A stretch of DNA of 24,039 nucleotides from Methylovorus sp035565335. Lineage in GTDB: Bacteria; Pseudomonadota; Gammaproteobacteria; Burkholderiales; Methylophilaceae. The stretch covers positions 1 to 24,039 of the forward strand of contig DATMSO010000019.1 in the NCBI GenBank assembly GCA_035565335.1. The letters run 5' to 3'. Of this stretch, positions 15,271 to 23,720 are shown in pieces. The position numbers were made by a program, and so were the translations under genes. Position 1 is the stretch's first letter. Each line of letters starts with the position of its first letter. A model generated the notes under the pieces. The model was not told the DNA's origin and did no database searches. It was given only the letters and a program-made list of their open reading frames with translations.

Positions 15271-15506
15271 CAGAAACGCCTCAGCGCCAGAGATTCGCAA
15301 GGATTAACAAGAGCGACAGGCAAAAAAAACCCCGATTAAAGGGGAGTAAAATCGGGGATCAAGCAGCCTCATCAGATAAGGCTTCCCGCTCAGGGAGGAG
15401 AAGCGGGAGATGACTTGCGCCATCTGCAAAGTAAGACGAAGTCACTCGCGTTTAGTTCCGACAATTTCTAAAATTGTCAGACATGATCCCCGATTTTTCA
15501 TTTTTT
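15271..15506 (+). ncRNA. Candidate structured small RNA upstream of uvrD
   Basis: This gene-free segment follows a good promoter and ends in TTTTT-CA-TTTTTT. AAAATCGGGGATCA (15348-15361) is perfectly complementary to TGATCCCCGATTTT (15484-15497), giving a 14-bp closing stem around about 120 bases. Inside are hairpins TTCCCGCT/AGCGGGAG (15383-15390 with 15402-15409, loop CAGGGAGGAGA), TGACTT/AAGTCA (15411-15416 with 15439-15444) and GACAATTT/AAATTGTC (15460-15467 with 15471-15478). Six GGA triplets occur, two in the first hairpin loop. It does not look like 6S, tmRNA, SRP RNA or a riboswitch I know. It could be a free small RNA or a leader with an attenuator for uvrD. Boundaries are inferred from the promoter and the T-runs. 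Confidence 0.55.
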
Positions 15507-15557
15507 AACATTCCCAGCCTTCCCCTCCGGTTTTAGGTTCTCTTCCCCAGTGTGACC

Positions 15558-15566
15558 TGCGATAAT
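15558..15566 (+). promoter_or_regulatory. Extended -10 element directly before uvrD
   Basis: TG (15558-15559), one base and GATAAT (15561-15566) form an extended -10 box. The usual start of transcription, about seven bases after the box, falls on the A of the uvrD ATG (15573). There is no ribosome-binding site between them and no good -35 box. This suggests a leaderless mRNA. Confidence 0.4.
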
Positions 15567-15572
15567 TAGCGC

Positions 15573-17735
15573 ATGAACGCACAACACCCCTCTACCTCTC
15601 TGCTCGAAGGCCTGAACGACAAGCAACTTGAGGCGGTCACGCTGCCGCACCAATCTGCACTGATACTTGCCGGTGCAGGTAGCGGCAAGACCCGCGTACT
15701 CACCACCCGCATTGCGTGGCTGATCCAGACCGGACAAGTATCGCCCAATGGTTTGCTGGCGGTGACCTTTACCAATAAAGCGGCCAAGGAAATGCTGACG
15801 CGGCTTTCCGCCATGCTGCCGATCAATGTGCGCGGCATGTGGGCAGGTACATTCCATGGTCTATGCAACCGTTTGCTGCGGGCGCATCACCGCGAAGCCC
15901 TGCTGCCAGCCACCTTCCAGATTCTGGACACCGCCGACCAGTTATCCAGCATCAAACGCCTGATGAAGCAGATGAATGTGGATGATGAAAAATTTCCACC
16001 CAAGCAGGTCATGGGCTATATCAATAGCTGCAAGGAAGAAGGCCTGCGGGCAAATGCGGTGGATGCCTATGACGCGCACTCCCAACGCATGCGGGAGATT
16101 TTTGAAGAGTACGACCGCCAGTGCCAGCGCGAAGGGGTGGTCGATTTTGCCGAGCTGCTGCTGCGCTGCTATGAGCTGCTGAGCCGCGATGCCAGCATAC
16201 GCCAGCACTACCAGAGCCGCTTCAAATACATCCTGGTCGATGAGTTTCAGGATACCAATCGCCTGCAATACCTGTGGCTGAAGCTGCTGGCCGGGGCGGA
16301 CAATTGCGTGTTTGCCGTGGGCGATGACGACCAGTCGATTTATGCCTTCCGCGGCGCGCGCGTGGGCAATATGCGCGACTTTGAGCAAGACTTTAATGTA
16401 CGCAATATCGTCAAGCTGGAACAGAACTACCGCTCGCACGGCAATATTCTGGATGCCGCCAACGCCATCATCACCCATAACCGCAACCGCCTGGGCAAGA
16501 ACCTGTGGACCTCGGCTGGCAAAGGCGAGCCGATACGCGTGTATCAGGCCTATAACGATATTGATGAAGCCAACTTTATCGTCGACGAGATCAAATCCCT
16601 GCACAGCGAAGGCACCGAGCTGAGCGAGATCGCCCTGCTCTATCGCTCCAATGCCCAGTCACGGGTGCTGGAGCATGCGCTGTTTTCAGCTGGTCTGCCT
16701 TATCGCGTTTACGGCGGCCTGCGCTTTTTTGAACGCGCCGAAATCAAGCATGCGCTGGCCTATCTGCGCCTGATTGCCAACCCGAATGATGACACCGCCT
16801 TGCTGCGCGTGATCAACTTCCCTACCCGCGGCATAGGCGCCCGCAGCCTGGAGCAATTGCAGGAAGCCGCACGCGCCGAAGACTGCAGCCTGTGGCAGGC
16901 CGCCATCAACAAAGTGGGCAATGGTCGCCCAGGCAAAGGGGTGGAAGGGTTCGTCGCGTTGATCCGGCAGATGGCTGAGGAAGCCACGGGCCTGACTCTG
17001 CCAGAAATGGCCGAGATTGCCACCACGCTCTCCGGCCTGAGAACCCATTACCAGAATGAAAAGGAAGGCGAAGACCGTATCGCCAACCTGGATGAATTAA
17101 TCTCGGCGGCCGTTACCTTCGTCAATAACAATCAGGATGCCGGCACCCTGACGGACTTCCTGACCTTTGCCAGCCTCGAAGCAGGCGAACATCAGGCAGA
17201 AGTCGGCCGCGATGCCTTGCAACTAATGACCGTGCATGCCGCCAAAGGGCTGGAGTTCCGCACGGTATTTATCAGCGGACTGGAAGAAGGCTTGTGCCCG
17301 CATGAGCAAAGCCTGTATGAAACGAATGGCCTGGAAGAAGAGCGACGCCTGATGTACGTGGCCGTGACGCGCGCGCGCCAGCGTCTTTACCTGAGCCACG
17401 CGCAAAGCCGCATGCTGCATGGTCAGGTACGCTACGGTATTTCATCGCGCTTTCTGGATGAAATACCCGAGGCCTTGCTGAAGCGCCTGAATACCCGCGC
17501 CAGCCCTGGCCGCGGTGGCTATGGCGAGTCGCCAGTATCGCAAGCCGCCACCAGCAGCGAACAGAAAAACAGCATGCCATGGAAAATAGGCCAGGCCGTA
17601 GCACACAGCAAATTTGGGCAAGGTGTGGTCGTGAATTACGAAGGCAACGCCAACGACATGCGGGTGCAGGTGAACTTTGGCAGCGAAGGCATGAAATGGC
17701 TCATGCTGGAATACGCCAAGCTGGAAAAGGTATAA
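15573..17735 (+). CDS. uvrD: DNA helicase II, UvrD
   Basis: A 720-residue SF1A helicase that unwinds DNA 3' to 5' in nucleotide excision and mismatch repair. Motifs are the Q-motif region LNDKQLEAV (14-22), Walker A AGAGSGKT (33-40), TFTNKAAKEM (motif Ia), VDEFQD (222-227), GDDDQSIYAFRGA (motif III), QNYRS (motif IV), TVHAAKGLEF (motif V) and YVAVTRARQRLYL (motif VI). The last 55 residues (IGQAVAHSKFGQGVV and onward) form the Tudor-like domain that binds RNA polymerase in UvrD/PcrA proteins, and this supports UvrD rather than Rep. No ribosome-binding site is seen before the ATG; an extended -10 box lies there instead. A strong hairpin terminator begins at the stop codon. Length and motifs are normal. 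Confidence 0.96.
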   Translation: MNAQHPSTSLLEGLNDKQLEAVTLPHQSALILAGAGSGKTRVLTTRIAWLIQTGQVSPNGLLAVTFTNKAAKEMLTRLSAMLPINVRGMWAGTFHGLCNRLLRAHHREALLPATFQILDTADQLSSIKRLMKQMNVDDEKFPPKQVMGYINSCKEEGLRANAVDAYDAHSQRMREIFEEYDRQCQREGVVDFAELLLRCYELLSRDASIRQHYQSRFKYILVDEFQDTNRLQYLWLKLLAGADNCVFAVGDDDQSIYAFRGARVGNMRDFEQDFNVRNIVKLEQNYRSHGNILDAANAIITHNRNRLGKNLWTSAGKGEPIRVYQAYNDIDEANFIVDEIKSLHSEGTELSEIALLYRSNAQSRVLEHALFSAGLPYRVYGGLRFFERAEIKHALAYLRLIANPNDDTALLRVINFPTRGIGARSLEQLQEAARAEDCSLWQAAINKVGNGRPGKGVEGFVALIRQMAEEATGLTLPEMAEIATTLSGLRTHYQNEKEGEDRIANLDELISAAVTFVNNNQDAGTLTDFLTFASLEAGEHQAEVGRDALQLMTVHAAKGLEFRTVFISGLEEGLCPHEQSLYETNGLEEERRLMYVAVTRARQRLYLSHAQSRMLHGQVRYGISSRFLDEIPEALLKRLNTRASPGRGGYGESPVSQAATSSEQKNSMPWKIGQAVAHSKFGQGVVVNYEGNANDMRVQVNFGSEGMKWLMLEYAKLEKV

Positions 17736-17768
17736 AACAAAAGGCCCGCATAATCGGGCCTTTTGTTT
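17735..17768. terminator. Bidirectional intrinsic terminator between uvrD and convergent operon
   Basis: AAACAAAAGGCCCG (17735-17748) and CGGGCCTTTTGTTT (17755-17768) form a perfect 14-bp stem around CATAAT. The T-rich side works for uvrD and the A-rich side for the minus-strand operon whose last stop is at 17810. The first base of the stem is the last base of the uvrD stop codon. Confidence 0.95.
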
Positions 17769-17809
17769 GCAGAGCATCGCTCAAAACGATGCGGGTTGCC
17801 ACGCCTATT

Positions 17810-18607
17810 TTATGCAGCGGAAGGCTCCATCGCCTTGGCATCCAGCTTCTTGGCAAAGATGTCGCGATAGCTGACATATTGCAGCCCCAGCATCAGCGAG
17901 GTGGCCAGCAGCAAAAATGCCAACAGTGTCAGCGAAGTCAGGATCAGGCCAACCGGTTTGATAATCGCGGTCACCAGCGCCACCACAATCCCGGTCGCCA
18001 TCATGCAAAGAGCCAGACCCGCGGTGAGCAATATCCAGGCAAAGGTCAGCGACAACACACTGGTCAGGCAGCCCGCAATACTGGACTTGATGGCTTTCCA
18101 GACCGAGAACTGGTGATGCGCCACCAGCATAGGGGCGAACCAGGTGGACATGAAAATCGGTGTCATCAACACCAGCATCTTGATCGCCAGCGGCACGGCG
18201 CGCGTAGCCAGCGCTTCGGCATCAGCCTTGGCGTTCACCATGTCATCCAGTGCCTGCATATCGCCCGAGGTGACATAGCTAATGAGAATGCCGTAGACCA
18301 TGCAAGCGCCGCCCAGGGCAACCAGCTTGCCGATCTGCGGCTTTACCTGCGCCACGATGTCACTGAATTCGGTATCGCGTCCGTGGTCGGCTTCACGGTA
18401 AAGCGTCAGCGCCAGCACCAGGAAAAACGGCCCCATGATCACCACCAGCAATTTGAGGATCACCGGTAAGAAGACCATGGCGGGAATCACCATGAACAGC
18501 AGCACATAGCTCAGGGCCACCAGCATCCACATGGCAGGATTCTGCCGGAAGATACTCAGACAATCCTTCACCCAGTGGAAGGCTTCTTTGGCGCTACGCT
18601 TGAACAT
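17810..18607 (-). CDS. BPSS1780-family multi-pass membrane protein
   Basis: A 265-residue inner-membrane protein of unknown function, resembling the BPSS1780 family common in betaproteobacteria. The N-terminus is amphipathic (AKEAFHWVKDCLSIFRQNP), followed by about six hydrophobic segments near residues 26-46, 49-69, 93-111, 141-160, 178-208 and 212-240. The short C-terminal tail is cytoplasmic-like. No catalytic motif or metal site is visible. AGGGG lies upstream of the ATG at suitable spacing. It is 38 bases downstream of thrB and ends near the shared terminator, so it is probably the last gene of the DUF2782-thrB unit. Its link to threonine synthesis is positional only. Confidence 0.8.
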   Translation of the reverse strand: MFKRSAKEAFHWVKDCLSIFRQNPAMWMLVALSYVLLFMVIPAMVFLPVILKLLVVIMGPFFLVLALTLYREADHGRDTEFSDIVAQVKPQIGKLVALGGACMVYGILISYVTSGDMQALDDMVNAKADAEALATRAVPLAIKMLVLMTPIFMSTWFAPMLVAHHQFSVWKAIKSSIAGCLTSVLSLTFAWILLTAGLALCMMATGIVVALVTAIIKPVGLILTSLTLLAFLLLATSLMLGLQYVSYRDIFAKKLDAKAMEPSAA

Positions 18608-18645
18608 GATGTCTTTTCCCCTTTAGACGATTTTGGGCCGCCGCC

Positions 18646-19596
18646 TCAGGCGGGTAGCGACCCCAGCACTGACGGCTCCGTCATGCGCTTGTGCAATATA
18701 TTTCTGAAATGGTCTGGATCCTTGGCGTGCGTCAGTTCCCCGGCACTAGGGAAATGCAGGTCATGCAGGCGCGATAACCAGAACCGCATGGCCGCTGTGC
18801 GCAGCATGCCCGGCCACGCCTCGATCTCGGCGGCGGTCAATGGGCGCACGGCGTGGTATGCCTCGATAAGCGCCATGACTCTGGCCTGGTCCAGGCTGCC
18901 ATCGGCATGCACGCACCAGTCGTTCACGGCAATGGCCACGTCGTAGAGCAAAGCATCTTGGCAGGCGTAGTAAAAATCAATGATGCCGCCCAGCTCGTTG
19001 CCATCAAACAGTACATTGTCGCGGAAGAGATCAGCGTGAATGACGCCGCTGGGCAGATATTCCGAATCCGCCTCGGCCTCAAATTGCAGCTGTGCATCCA
19101 GCAAGGCTTTATCGGCCGGGCGCAACAAAGGGGCCACTTTGGCCGCGGTCTTCTGCCGCCAGTCACCATCGCGCTGATTTTTCATGCCGGCAGGAAAGCT
19201 CAGCCCAGCCAGATGCATGTCAGCCAGCACGCGGCCGATTGCAGCACATTGCTCAACGGAAGGATGTTCAAGGGATTTGCCGCGCAGGCAGCTCACCAGC
19301 GCCGCTGGCTTGCCATTCAGCTCGCCCAGGCTGGAGCCCGCGTGGTTTTTGACCGGGTGCGGACACGGAATGCCGCGCTCGGCCAGATGGGTCATAAGAT
19401 CAAGAAAGAACGGCAGCTCTTCCGCCGTGTTTTCTTCAAACAGGGTGAGTACATAACGACCAGTCTCGGTCGTTACGAAATAATTGGTGTTGGTAATGCC
19501 GGAAGCGATGCCCTGCAGATCCCGCAGCTGGCCCAGCGGATAAGCTTCAAGCCAATGGCTGAGCTGCTCGAAAGTAACGGTAGTGAATACGGACAT
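18646..19596 (-). CDS. thrB: Homoserine kinase, kinase-fold (type II) ThrB
   Basis: This 316-residue enzyme phosphorylates homoserine with ATP, the fourth step from aspartate to threonine. It belongs to the aminoglycoside-phosphotransferase-like fold, not the GHMP-type ThrB of enterobacteria. Visible features are GITNTNYFV (33-41, nucleotide loop), LTLFEEN (50-56), the Brenner-type catalytic HADLFRDN (187-194) and the metal-binding Asp in IDFYYA (206-211), followed by LLYDVAIAVNDW. The length is the same as the pseudomonad homologue. It lies 48 bases after the DUF2782 gene and 38 before the membrane protein gene, all on the minus strand. No strong ribosome-binding site is seen. thrB near polA and a DUF2782 gene is an arrangement I associate with beta- and gammaproteobacteria. 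Confidence 0.95.
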   Translation of the reverse strand: MSVFTTVTFEQLSHWLEAYPLGQLRDLQGIASGITNTNYFVTTETGRYVLTLFEENTAEELPFFLDLMTHLAERGIPCPHPVKNHAGSSLGELNGKPAALVSCLRGKSLEHPSVEQCAAIGRVLADMHLAGLSFPAGMKNQRDGDWRQKTAAKVAPLLRPADKALLDAQLQFEAEADSEYLPSGVIHADLFRDNVLFDGNELGGIIDFYYACQDALLYDVAIAVNDWCVHADGSLDQARVMALIEAYHAVRPLTAAEIEAWPGMLRTAAMRFWLSRLHDLHFPSAGELTHAKDPDHFRNILHKRMTEPSVLGSLPA

Positions 19597-19644
19597 AACG
19601 CTTATCGTGAGATGGCGAAGAGCTGAACACTTCGCACCGGGATT

Positions 19645-19977
19645 CTAGAATCGGAACAATACCCACTTTGGAATGGAGATGGGTGGGGTTGGCCCATTGG
19701 AACGTGCCCAATCGCTTTGCTCGTCATCCTTGGTCAGGTAATAAGGCACGCCATGCGAAGGCGTCACCTTCATCATGTAAAGCTCACCGTTCATGCGGTA
19801 CTCTTCAATGGTGTCCTCACCCTTCTTGGTGATGGTCACTTCTGGTTCAGGTGTGTTTTCATAGCCTGGAGGCGGTGGCGCCTCTGGCAACGGTTCAAGA
19901 TTCTTGGGCAGGTCCGCGGCATGGGCGAGCCATGGCAATACCAGTGCTAGAACAACTAAATGACGAAGCAGTCGCAT
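19645..19977 (-). CDS. DUF2782 small secreted protein
   Basis: A 110-residue protein with a clear signal peptide (RLLRHLVVLALVLPWLAHAA, cleavage near residue 20). The mature part is Pro-rich at first (LPEAPPPPGYENTPEPEV) and then has VTITKKGEDTIEEYRMNGELYMMKVTP in two blocks, typical of DUF2782 proteins, which have no established function. The open frame runs further upstream to 20148, but the ATG at 19977 is chosen because GAGG precedes it by six bases and the signal peptide begins there. It is the first gene of the minus-strand group with thrB. There is no Cys or metal motif. Periplasmic location is inferred from the signal peptide. Confidence 0.88.
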   Translation of the reverse strand: MRLLRHLVVLALVLPWLAHAADLPKNLEPLPEAPPPPGYENTPEPEVTITKKGEDTIEEYRMNGELYMMKVTPSHGVPYYLTKDDEQSDWARSNGPTPPISIPKWVLFRF

Positions 19978-20089
19978 AATCACCTCAGGCTTTGAGCCGC
20001 CTTCACAACGAAAGCGGCGGGATGAAGGCATTCTAGCAAAAACCACCCCAAGCCGGGAAAATGGATATGCAGAACTTGTCGTACACCAA

Positions 20090-20818
20090 TCACAGATAAA
20101 GCTGAATCTGGCGCTCGGCAGGTGACAACTCGAAGCCACGGGTTTCATAGTGCTTGAAGATGGCTTCTACTACGGCGGCGGGATGATCAATCACCTGCAC
20201 CAGATCCATGTCATCCGGCGACACCATGCCTTCGGCCACCAGCGTATTGCGGAACCAGTCCAGCATGCCTCTCCAGAACGGCTCATGCACCAGAATGATC
20301 GGTATCTTGCGCGACTTGCCAGTCTGTATCAGCGTCAACGCCTCCATCAGTTCATCCAGCGTGCCAAAGCCACCGGGCATCACCACATAGGCCGAGGCGT
20401 ATTTGACGAACATGACCTTGCGCATGAAAAAGTGATGAAAGGTCTGGCTGATATCCTGATACTGGTTGCCCTTTTGCTCGTGCGGCAATTCGATATTGAG
20501 GCCGATGCTGGGCGAGCGGGCGTAAAACGCGCCCTTGTTGGCGGCCTCCATGATGCCCGGGCCACCGCCCGAAATCACGCTAAAGCCTGCCTCGGAGAGC
20601 TGGCGCGCGATTTCTTCCGTCAGCTGGTAATAAGGATGATCCGGTGCCGTGCGGGCACTGCCGAAAATCGAGACGGCCGGGGTAATCTGTTTCAGGCGTT
20701 CGGTGGCATCGACGAATTCTGACATAATCTCGAGTGCATGCCAGGCCTCGTGCGAGGAACGTCGATGCTCGATCAGATCCGGGTCCATCAGTTTCGGGAT
20801 TTTTTTTGCAGCAGACAT
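20090..20818 (-). CDS. LOG-family protein (TIGR00730-type nucleotide phosphoribohydrolase-like)
   Basis: A 242-residue Rossmann-fold protein of the LOG/TIGR00730 family. It has the phosphate-binding GGGPGIMEAANKGA (84-97), the conserved Arg-Lys (133-134) and the signature PGGFGTLDE (148-156) that carries the catalytic Glu. Related enzymes hydrolyse AMP or cytokinin riboside monophosphates to base and ribose 5-phosphate; the substrate here is not shown. The protein also has an N-terminal extension (1-45) beyond the core fold, seen in the larger LOG subgroup. The frame is open to 20890, but AAGG lies nine bases before the ATG at 20818 and nothing similar precedes the longer start. It is divergent from polA with a 102-base gap. 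Confidence 0.88.
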   Translation of the reverse strand: MSAAKKIPKLMDPDLIEHRRSSHEAWHALEIMSEFVDATERLKQITPAVSIFGSARTAPDHPYYQLTEEIARQLSEAGFSVISGGGPGIMEAANKGAFYARSPSIGLNIELPHEQKGNQYQDISQTFHHFFMRKVMFVKYASAYVVMPGGFGTLDELMEALTLIQTGKSRKIPIILVHEPFWRGMLDWFRNTLVAEGMVSPDDMDLVQVIDHPAAVVEAIFKHYETRGFELSPAERQIQLYL

Positions 20819-20920
20819 GGGGCTTAACCTTGCGTGTTGAGGGCCTGGAAAAATGCGGGACTGGCGCATGGCATCCTGAATATCCGGCATGCGTCAGAAG
20901 TCAGTTTATGAAGGCACCTT

Positions 20921-23677
20921 ATGAAAACATTGTTATTGGTTGACGGCTCATCCTATCTTTACCGGGCGTTTCATGCCATGCCCGATTTGCGCAACAAGCA
21001 AAACGAGCCGACCGGCGCCATTCAGGGCGTGCTCAACATGCTGCGCCGCCTGCATAAAGATTATCCGGCCGATTATAGCGCTTGTGTGTTTGATGCCAAA
21101 GGCAAAACCTTTCGTGACGACATCTACCCCGAATACAAGGCCAACCGCGCCTCAATGCCCGACGATCTGCGCCTGCAGATAGAGCCATTGCATACCGCCA
21201 TCCAGGCCATGGGCTGGCCGCTGATTGTGGAAGACGGCGTGGAAGCCGATGACGTCATCGGCGCGCTGGCGAAGCAGGCGGAGCGCGAAGGCATGCGCGT
21301 CATCATCTCCACTGGCGACAAGGATATTTCGCAGCTGGTGAATGAACACATCACCGTCGTCAACACCATGCGCGATGCCTTCCGCAAAACCGATGAAGTG
21401 CTGGACCCGGCAGGCGTCGAAGCCAAATTTGGCGTACCACCCAGCCTGATGGTCGATTACCTGATATTGATCGGCGACAGCTCGGACAATGTGCCCGGCG
21501 TGGAAAAAGTCGGGCCGAAAACCGCCGTCAAATGGCTCACGCAATATGGCTCGCTGGAAAACATCGTCGCGCATGCCGACCAGATTACCGGCGTAGTGGG
21601 CGAAAACCTGCGCAAGGCCTTGCCCTGGCTGCCGACGGCGCGCGAGCTGATCACCATACGCTGCGATGTAGGCATACAGGAGAGCCTGGAGGATCTGGCC
21701 CCACGTCCGCAGGACCGCGAAAAGCTGATTGAGCTGTTCGACCGTTTTGAATTCAAGACCCTGCGCCGCGAACTGGACCTGGCTGTTCCCGCTGCACAAG
21801 CCCCGCTGCCCGCCATGGCGGCACAGCCAGCAGGCACCTCGGCGGATCTGTTTGCCGCTGCTGGCGTCACTACCCGCCAGTTCGAGACCATCCTCGATGA
21901 AGCCAGCCTGCAACGCTGGCTGGACAAGATCAGCAGCGCCGCACTGGTGTGCTTTGATACCGAAACCACCTCGCTGGATCCGCTCACCGCCAAGCTGGTC
22001 GGCATGTCGTTTTCGATCAAGGCGGGCGAAGCCGCTTATCTGCCGCTAACGCATGATTACCCCGGCGCGCCAGATCAGCTGCCGTTTGCCGCCACGCTGT
22101 CGCGCATCAAGCCGCTGCTGGAAAACCCCGCCATCAAAAAAGTCGGGCAAAACCTCAAATACGACAAGCATGTGCTGGCCAACCACGGCATCGCGCTGAA
22201 TGGCATTGCGCACGACACCCTGCTGCAATCCTATGTGCTGGAAAGCCATCGCACCCATGGCATGGATGATCTCGCCATGCGCCACCTCGGCGTGCAGACC
22301 ATCACCTATGAACAAGTCGCAGGCAAAGGCGCGAAGCAGGTATCCTTTAGCCAGGTGGCCCTGGAGCAGGCGAGCGAATACGCCGCCGAAGATGCCGATG
22401 TCACCCTGCAACTGCATGAAAATCTCTATCCGCAGGTAGCGGAAGATGCCAGGCTGGAATTCGTCTATCGCCAGATCGAGATGCCGGTGCTGGATATCCT
22501 GTTCACCATCGAGCGCAATGGCGTGCTGATCGACAGCGACATGCTGAATCGCCAGAGCCACGAAATCGGCCAGAAGCTGATGGCGCTGGAGCAACAGGCT
22601 TACGAACTGGCGGGGCAGCCCTTCAACCTGGGCTCGCCCAAGCAATTGCAGGAAATCCTGTTCGGCAAGCTGGGCATCAAGCCCCTGAAGAAAACCCCCA
22701 GCGGCACGCCTTCTACCGATGAAGACGTGCTGCAGGAGCTGGCGCTGGATTACCCCTTGCCCAAGGTCTTGCTGGAATATCGCGGCCTCGCCAAGCTGAA
22801 ATCCACCTACACCGACAAGCTGCCGCGCATGATCAACCCGACCACCGGCCGCGTGCACACCAGCTACAGTCAGGCCGTGGCCGTGACCGGTCGCCTCTCC
22901 AGCTCTGACCCCAATCTGCAGAACATCCCGGTACGCACCGCCGAAGGCCGCCGCATCCGCGAGGCCTTTGTGGCGCCTGCGGGCGGGCACATCGTCTCCG
23001 CCGACTATTCCCAGATCGAGCTGCGCATCATGGCGCACTTGTCACAGGATGACGGCCTGCTGACGGCCTTTGCCGCCGGTGAGGATATTCACCGCGCCAC
23101 CGCGGCGGAAATCTTTGGCGTAGAGCGCGACGCCGTCAGCAGCGAGCAGCGCCGTTACGCCAAAGTCATCAACTTCGGCCTCATCTACGGCATGAGCGCC
23201 TTCGGCCTCGCGCAAAACCTCGGCATTGAACGCCTGGCCGCACAGAATTACATTGAGCGCTATTTCACCCGCTACCCCGGCGTGCGCGATTACATGCAAA
23301 ACACACGCGAGCGCGCCAAAGCCCAAGGCTATGTGGAAACCTTCTTCGGCCGTCGCCTGTGGGTGCCCGAGATCAATAGCCCAAACGGCATGCGCCGCGC
23401 CGGCGCCGAGCGCGCCGCCATCAACGCGCCCATGCAAGGCACCGCGGCCGACCTCATCAAGCTCGCCATGATTGCCGTGCAAGGCTGGCTGGAAAGCGAA
23501 AAGCTCGCCACCAAACTCATCATGCAAGTGCACGATGAACTGGTGCTGGAAGTACCGGATAACGAGCTGGCGCTGGTGAAGGAAAAACTGCCGCAGCTGA
23601 TGCAGGATGTAGCAAAACTGGATGTGCCATTGCTGGCAGAAGTCGGGGTGGGGAGTAACTGGGAAGCAGCGCACTGA
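20921..23677 (+). CDS. polA: DNA polymerase I
   Basis: A 918-residue, three-domain polymerase for Okazaki-fragment maturation and repair synthesis. The N-terminal 5'-3' exonuclease (1-290) begins LLLVDGSSYLYRAFHAMP and has EADDVIG and STGDKD. The 3'-5' exonuclease (about 325-510) keeps its acidic pair Asp346 and Glu348 (FDTETTSLDP), so proofreading should be active. The polymerase domain has motif A DYSQIELR (from Asp695), motif B RRYAKVINFGLIYG and motif C VHDE (870-873). Length is close to the 928 residues of the Escherichia coli enzyme. AAGG (20911-20914) lies six bases before the ATG. It is transcribed alone, and the convergent ferredoxin-like gene ends 43 bases after its stop, with no clear terminator between them. 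Confidence 0.98.
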   Translation: MKTLLLVDGSSYLYRAFHAMPDLRNKQNEPTGAIQGVLNMLRRLHKDYPADYSACVFDAKGKTFRDDIYPEYKANRASMPDDLRLQIEPLHTAIQAMGWPLIVEDGVEADDVIGALAKQAEREGMRVIISTGDKDISQLVNEHITVVNTMRDAFRKTDEVLDPAGVEAKFGVPPSLMVDYLILIGDSSDNVPGVEKVGPKTAVKWLTQYGSLENIVAHADQITGVVGENLRKALPWLPTARELITIRCDVGIQESLEDLAPRPQDREKLIELFDRFEFKTLRRELDLAVPAAQAPLPAMAAQPAGTSADLFAAAGVTTRQFETILDEASLQRWLDKISSAALVCFDTETTSLDPLTAKLVGMSFSIKAGEAAYLPLTHDYPGAPDQLPFAATLSRIKPLLENPAIKKVGQNLKYDKHVLANHGIALNGIAHDTLLQSYVLESHRTHGMDDLAMRHLGVQTITYEQVAGKGAKQVSFSQVALEQASEYAAEDADVTLQLHENLYPQVAEDARLEFVYRQIEMPVLDILFTIERNGVLIDSDMLNRQSHEIGQKLMALEQQAYELAGQPFNLGSPKQLQEILFGKLGIKPLKKTPSGTPSTDEDVLQELALDYPLPKVLLEYRGLAKLKSTYTDKLPRMINPTTGRVHTSYSQAVAVTGRLSSSDPNLQNIPVRTAEGRRIREAFVAPAGGHIVSADYSQIELRIMAHLSQDDGLLTAFAAGEDIHRATAAEIFGVERDAVSSEQRRYAKVINFGLIYGMSAFGLAQNLGIERLAAQNYIERYFTRYPGVRDYMQNTRERAKAQGYVETFFGRRLWVPEINSPNGMRRAGAERAAINAPMQGTAADLIKLAMIAVQGWLESEKLATKLIMQVHDELVLEVPDNELALVKEKLPQLMQDVAKLDVPLLAEVGVGSNWEAAH

Positions 23678-23720
23678 TCGTTCAGCACCGCAGATGTTCG
23701 CAGGCCAAGCCGGATCGGCC

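Noticed and set aside
15235..15506. 6S RNA, tmRNA, SRP RNA or c-di-GMP riboswitch in the yfiB-uvrD gap
   Set aside because: The conserved sequence blocks of these RNAs were looked for and not seen; only the general structured-RNA call is kept.
19615..19635. GCGAAG/CTTCGC hairpin between the DUF2782 gene and thrB
   Set aside because: Six base pairs with no T-run on either strand; too weak to call a terminator or processing site.
20819..20890. N-terminal extension of the LOG-family protein
   Set aside because: No ribosome-binding site at the earlier ATG, and it would occupy most of the divergent promoter gap with polA.
22046..23038. 330-codon minus-strand frame opposite polA
   Set aside because: It lies within the conserved polymerase domain of polA and shows no domain of its own.
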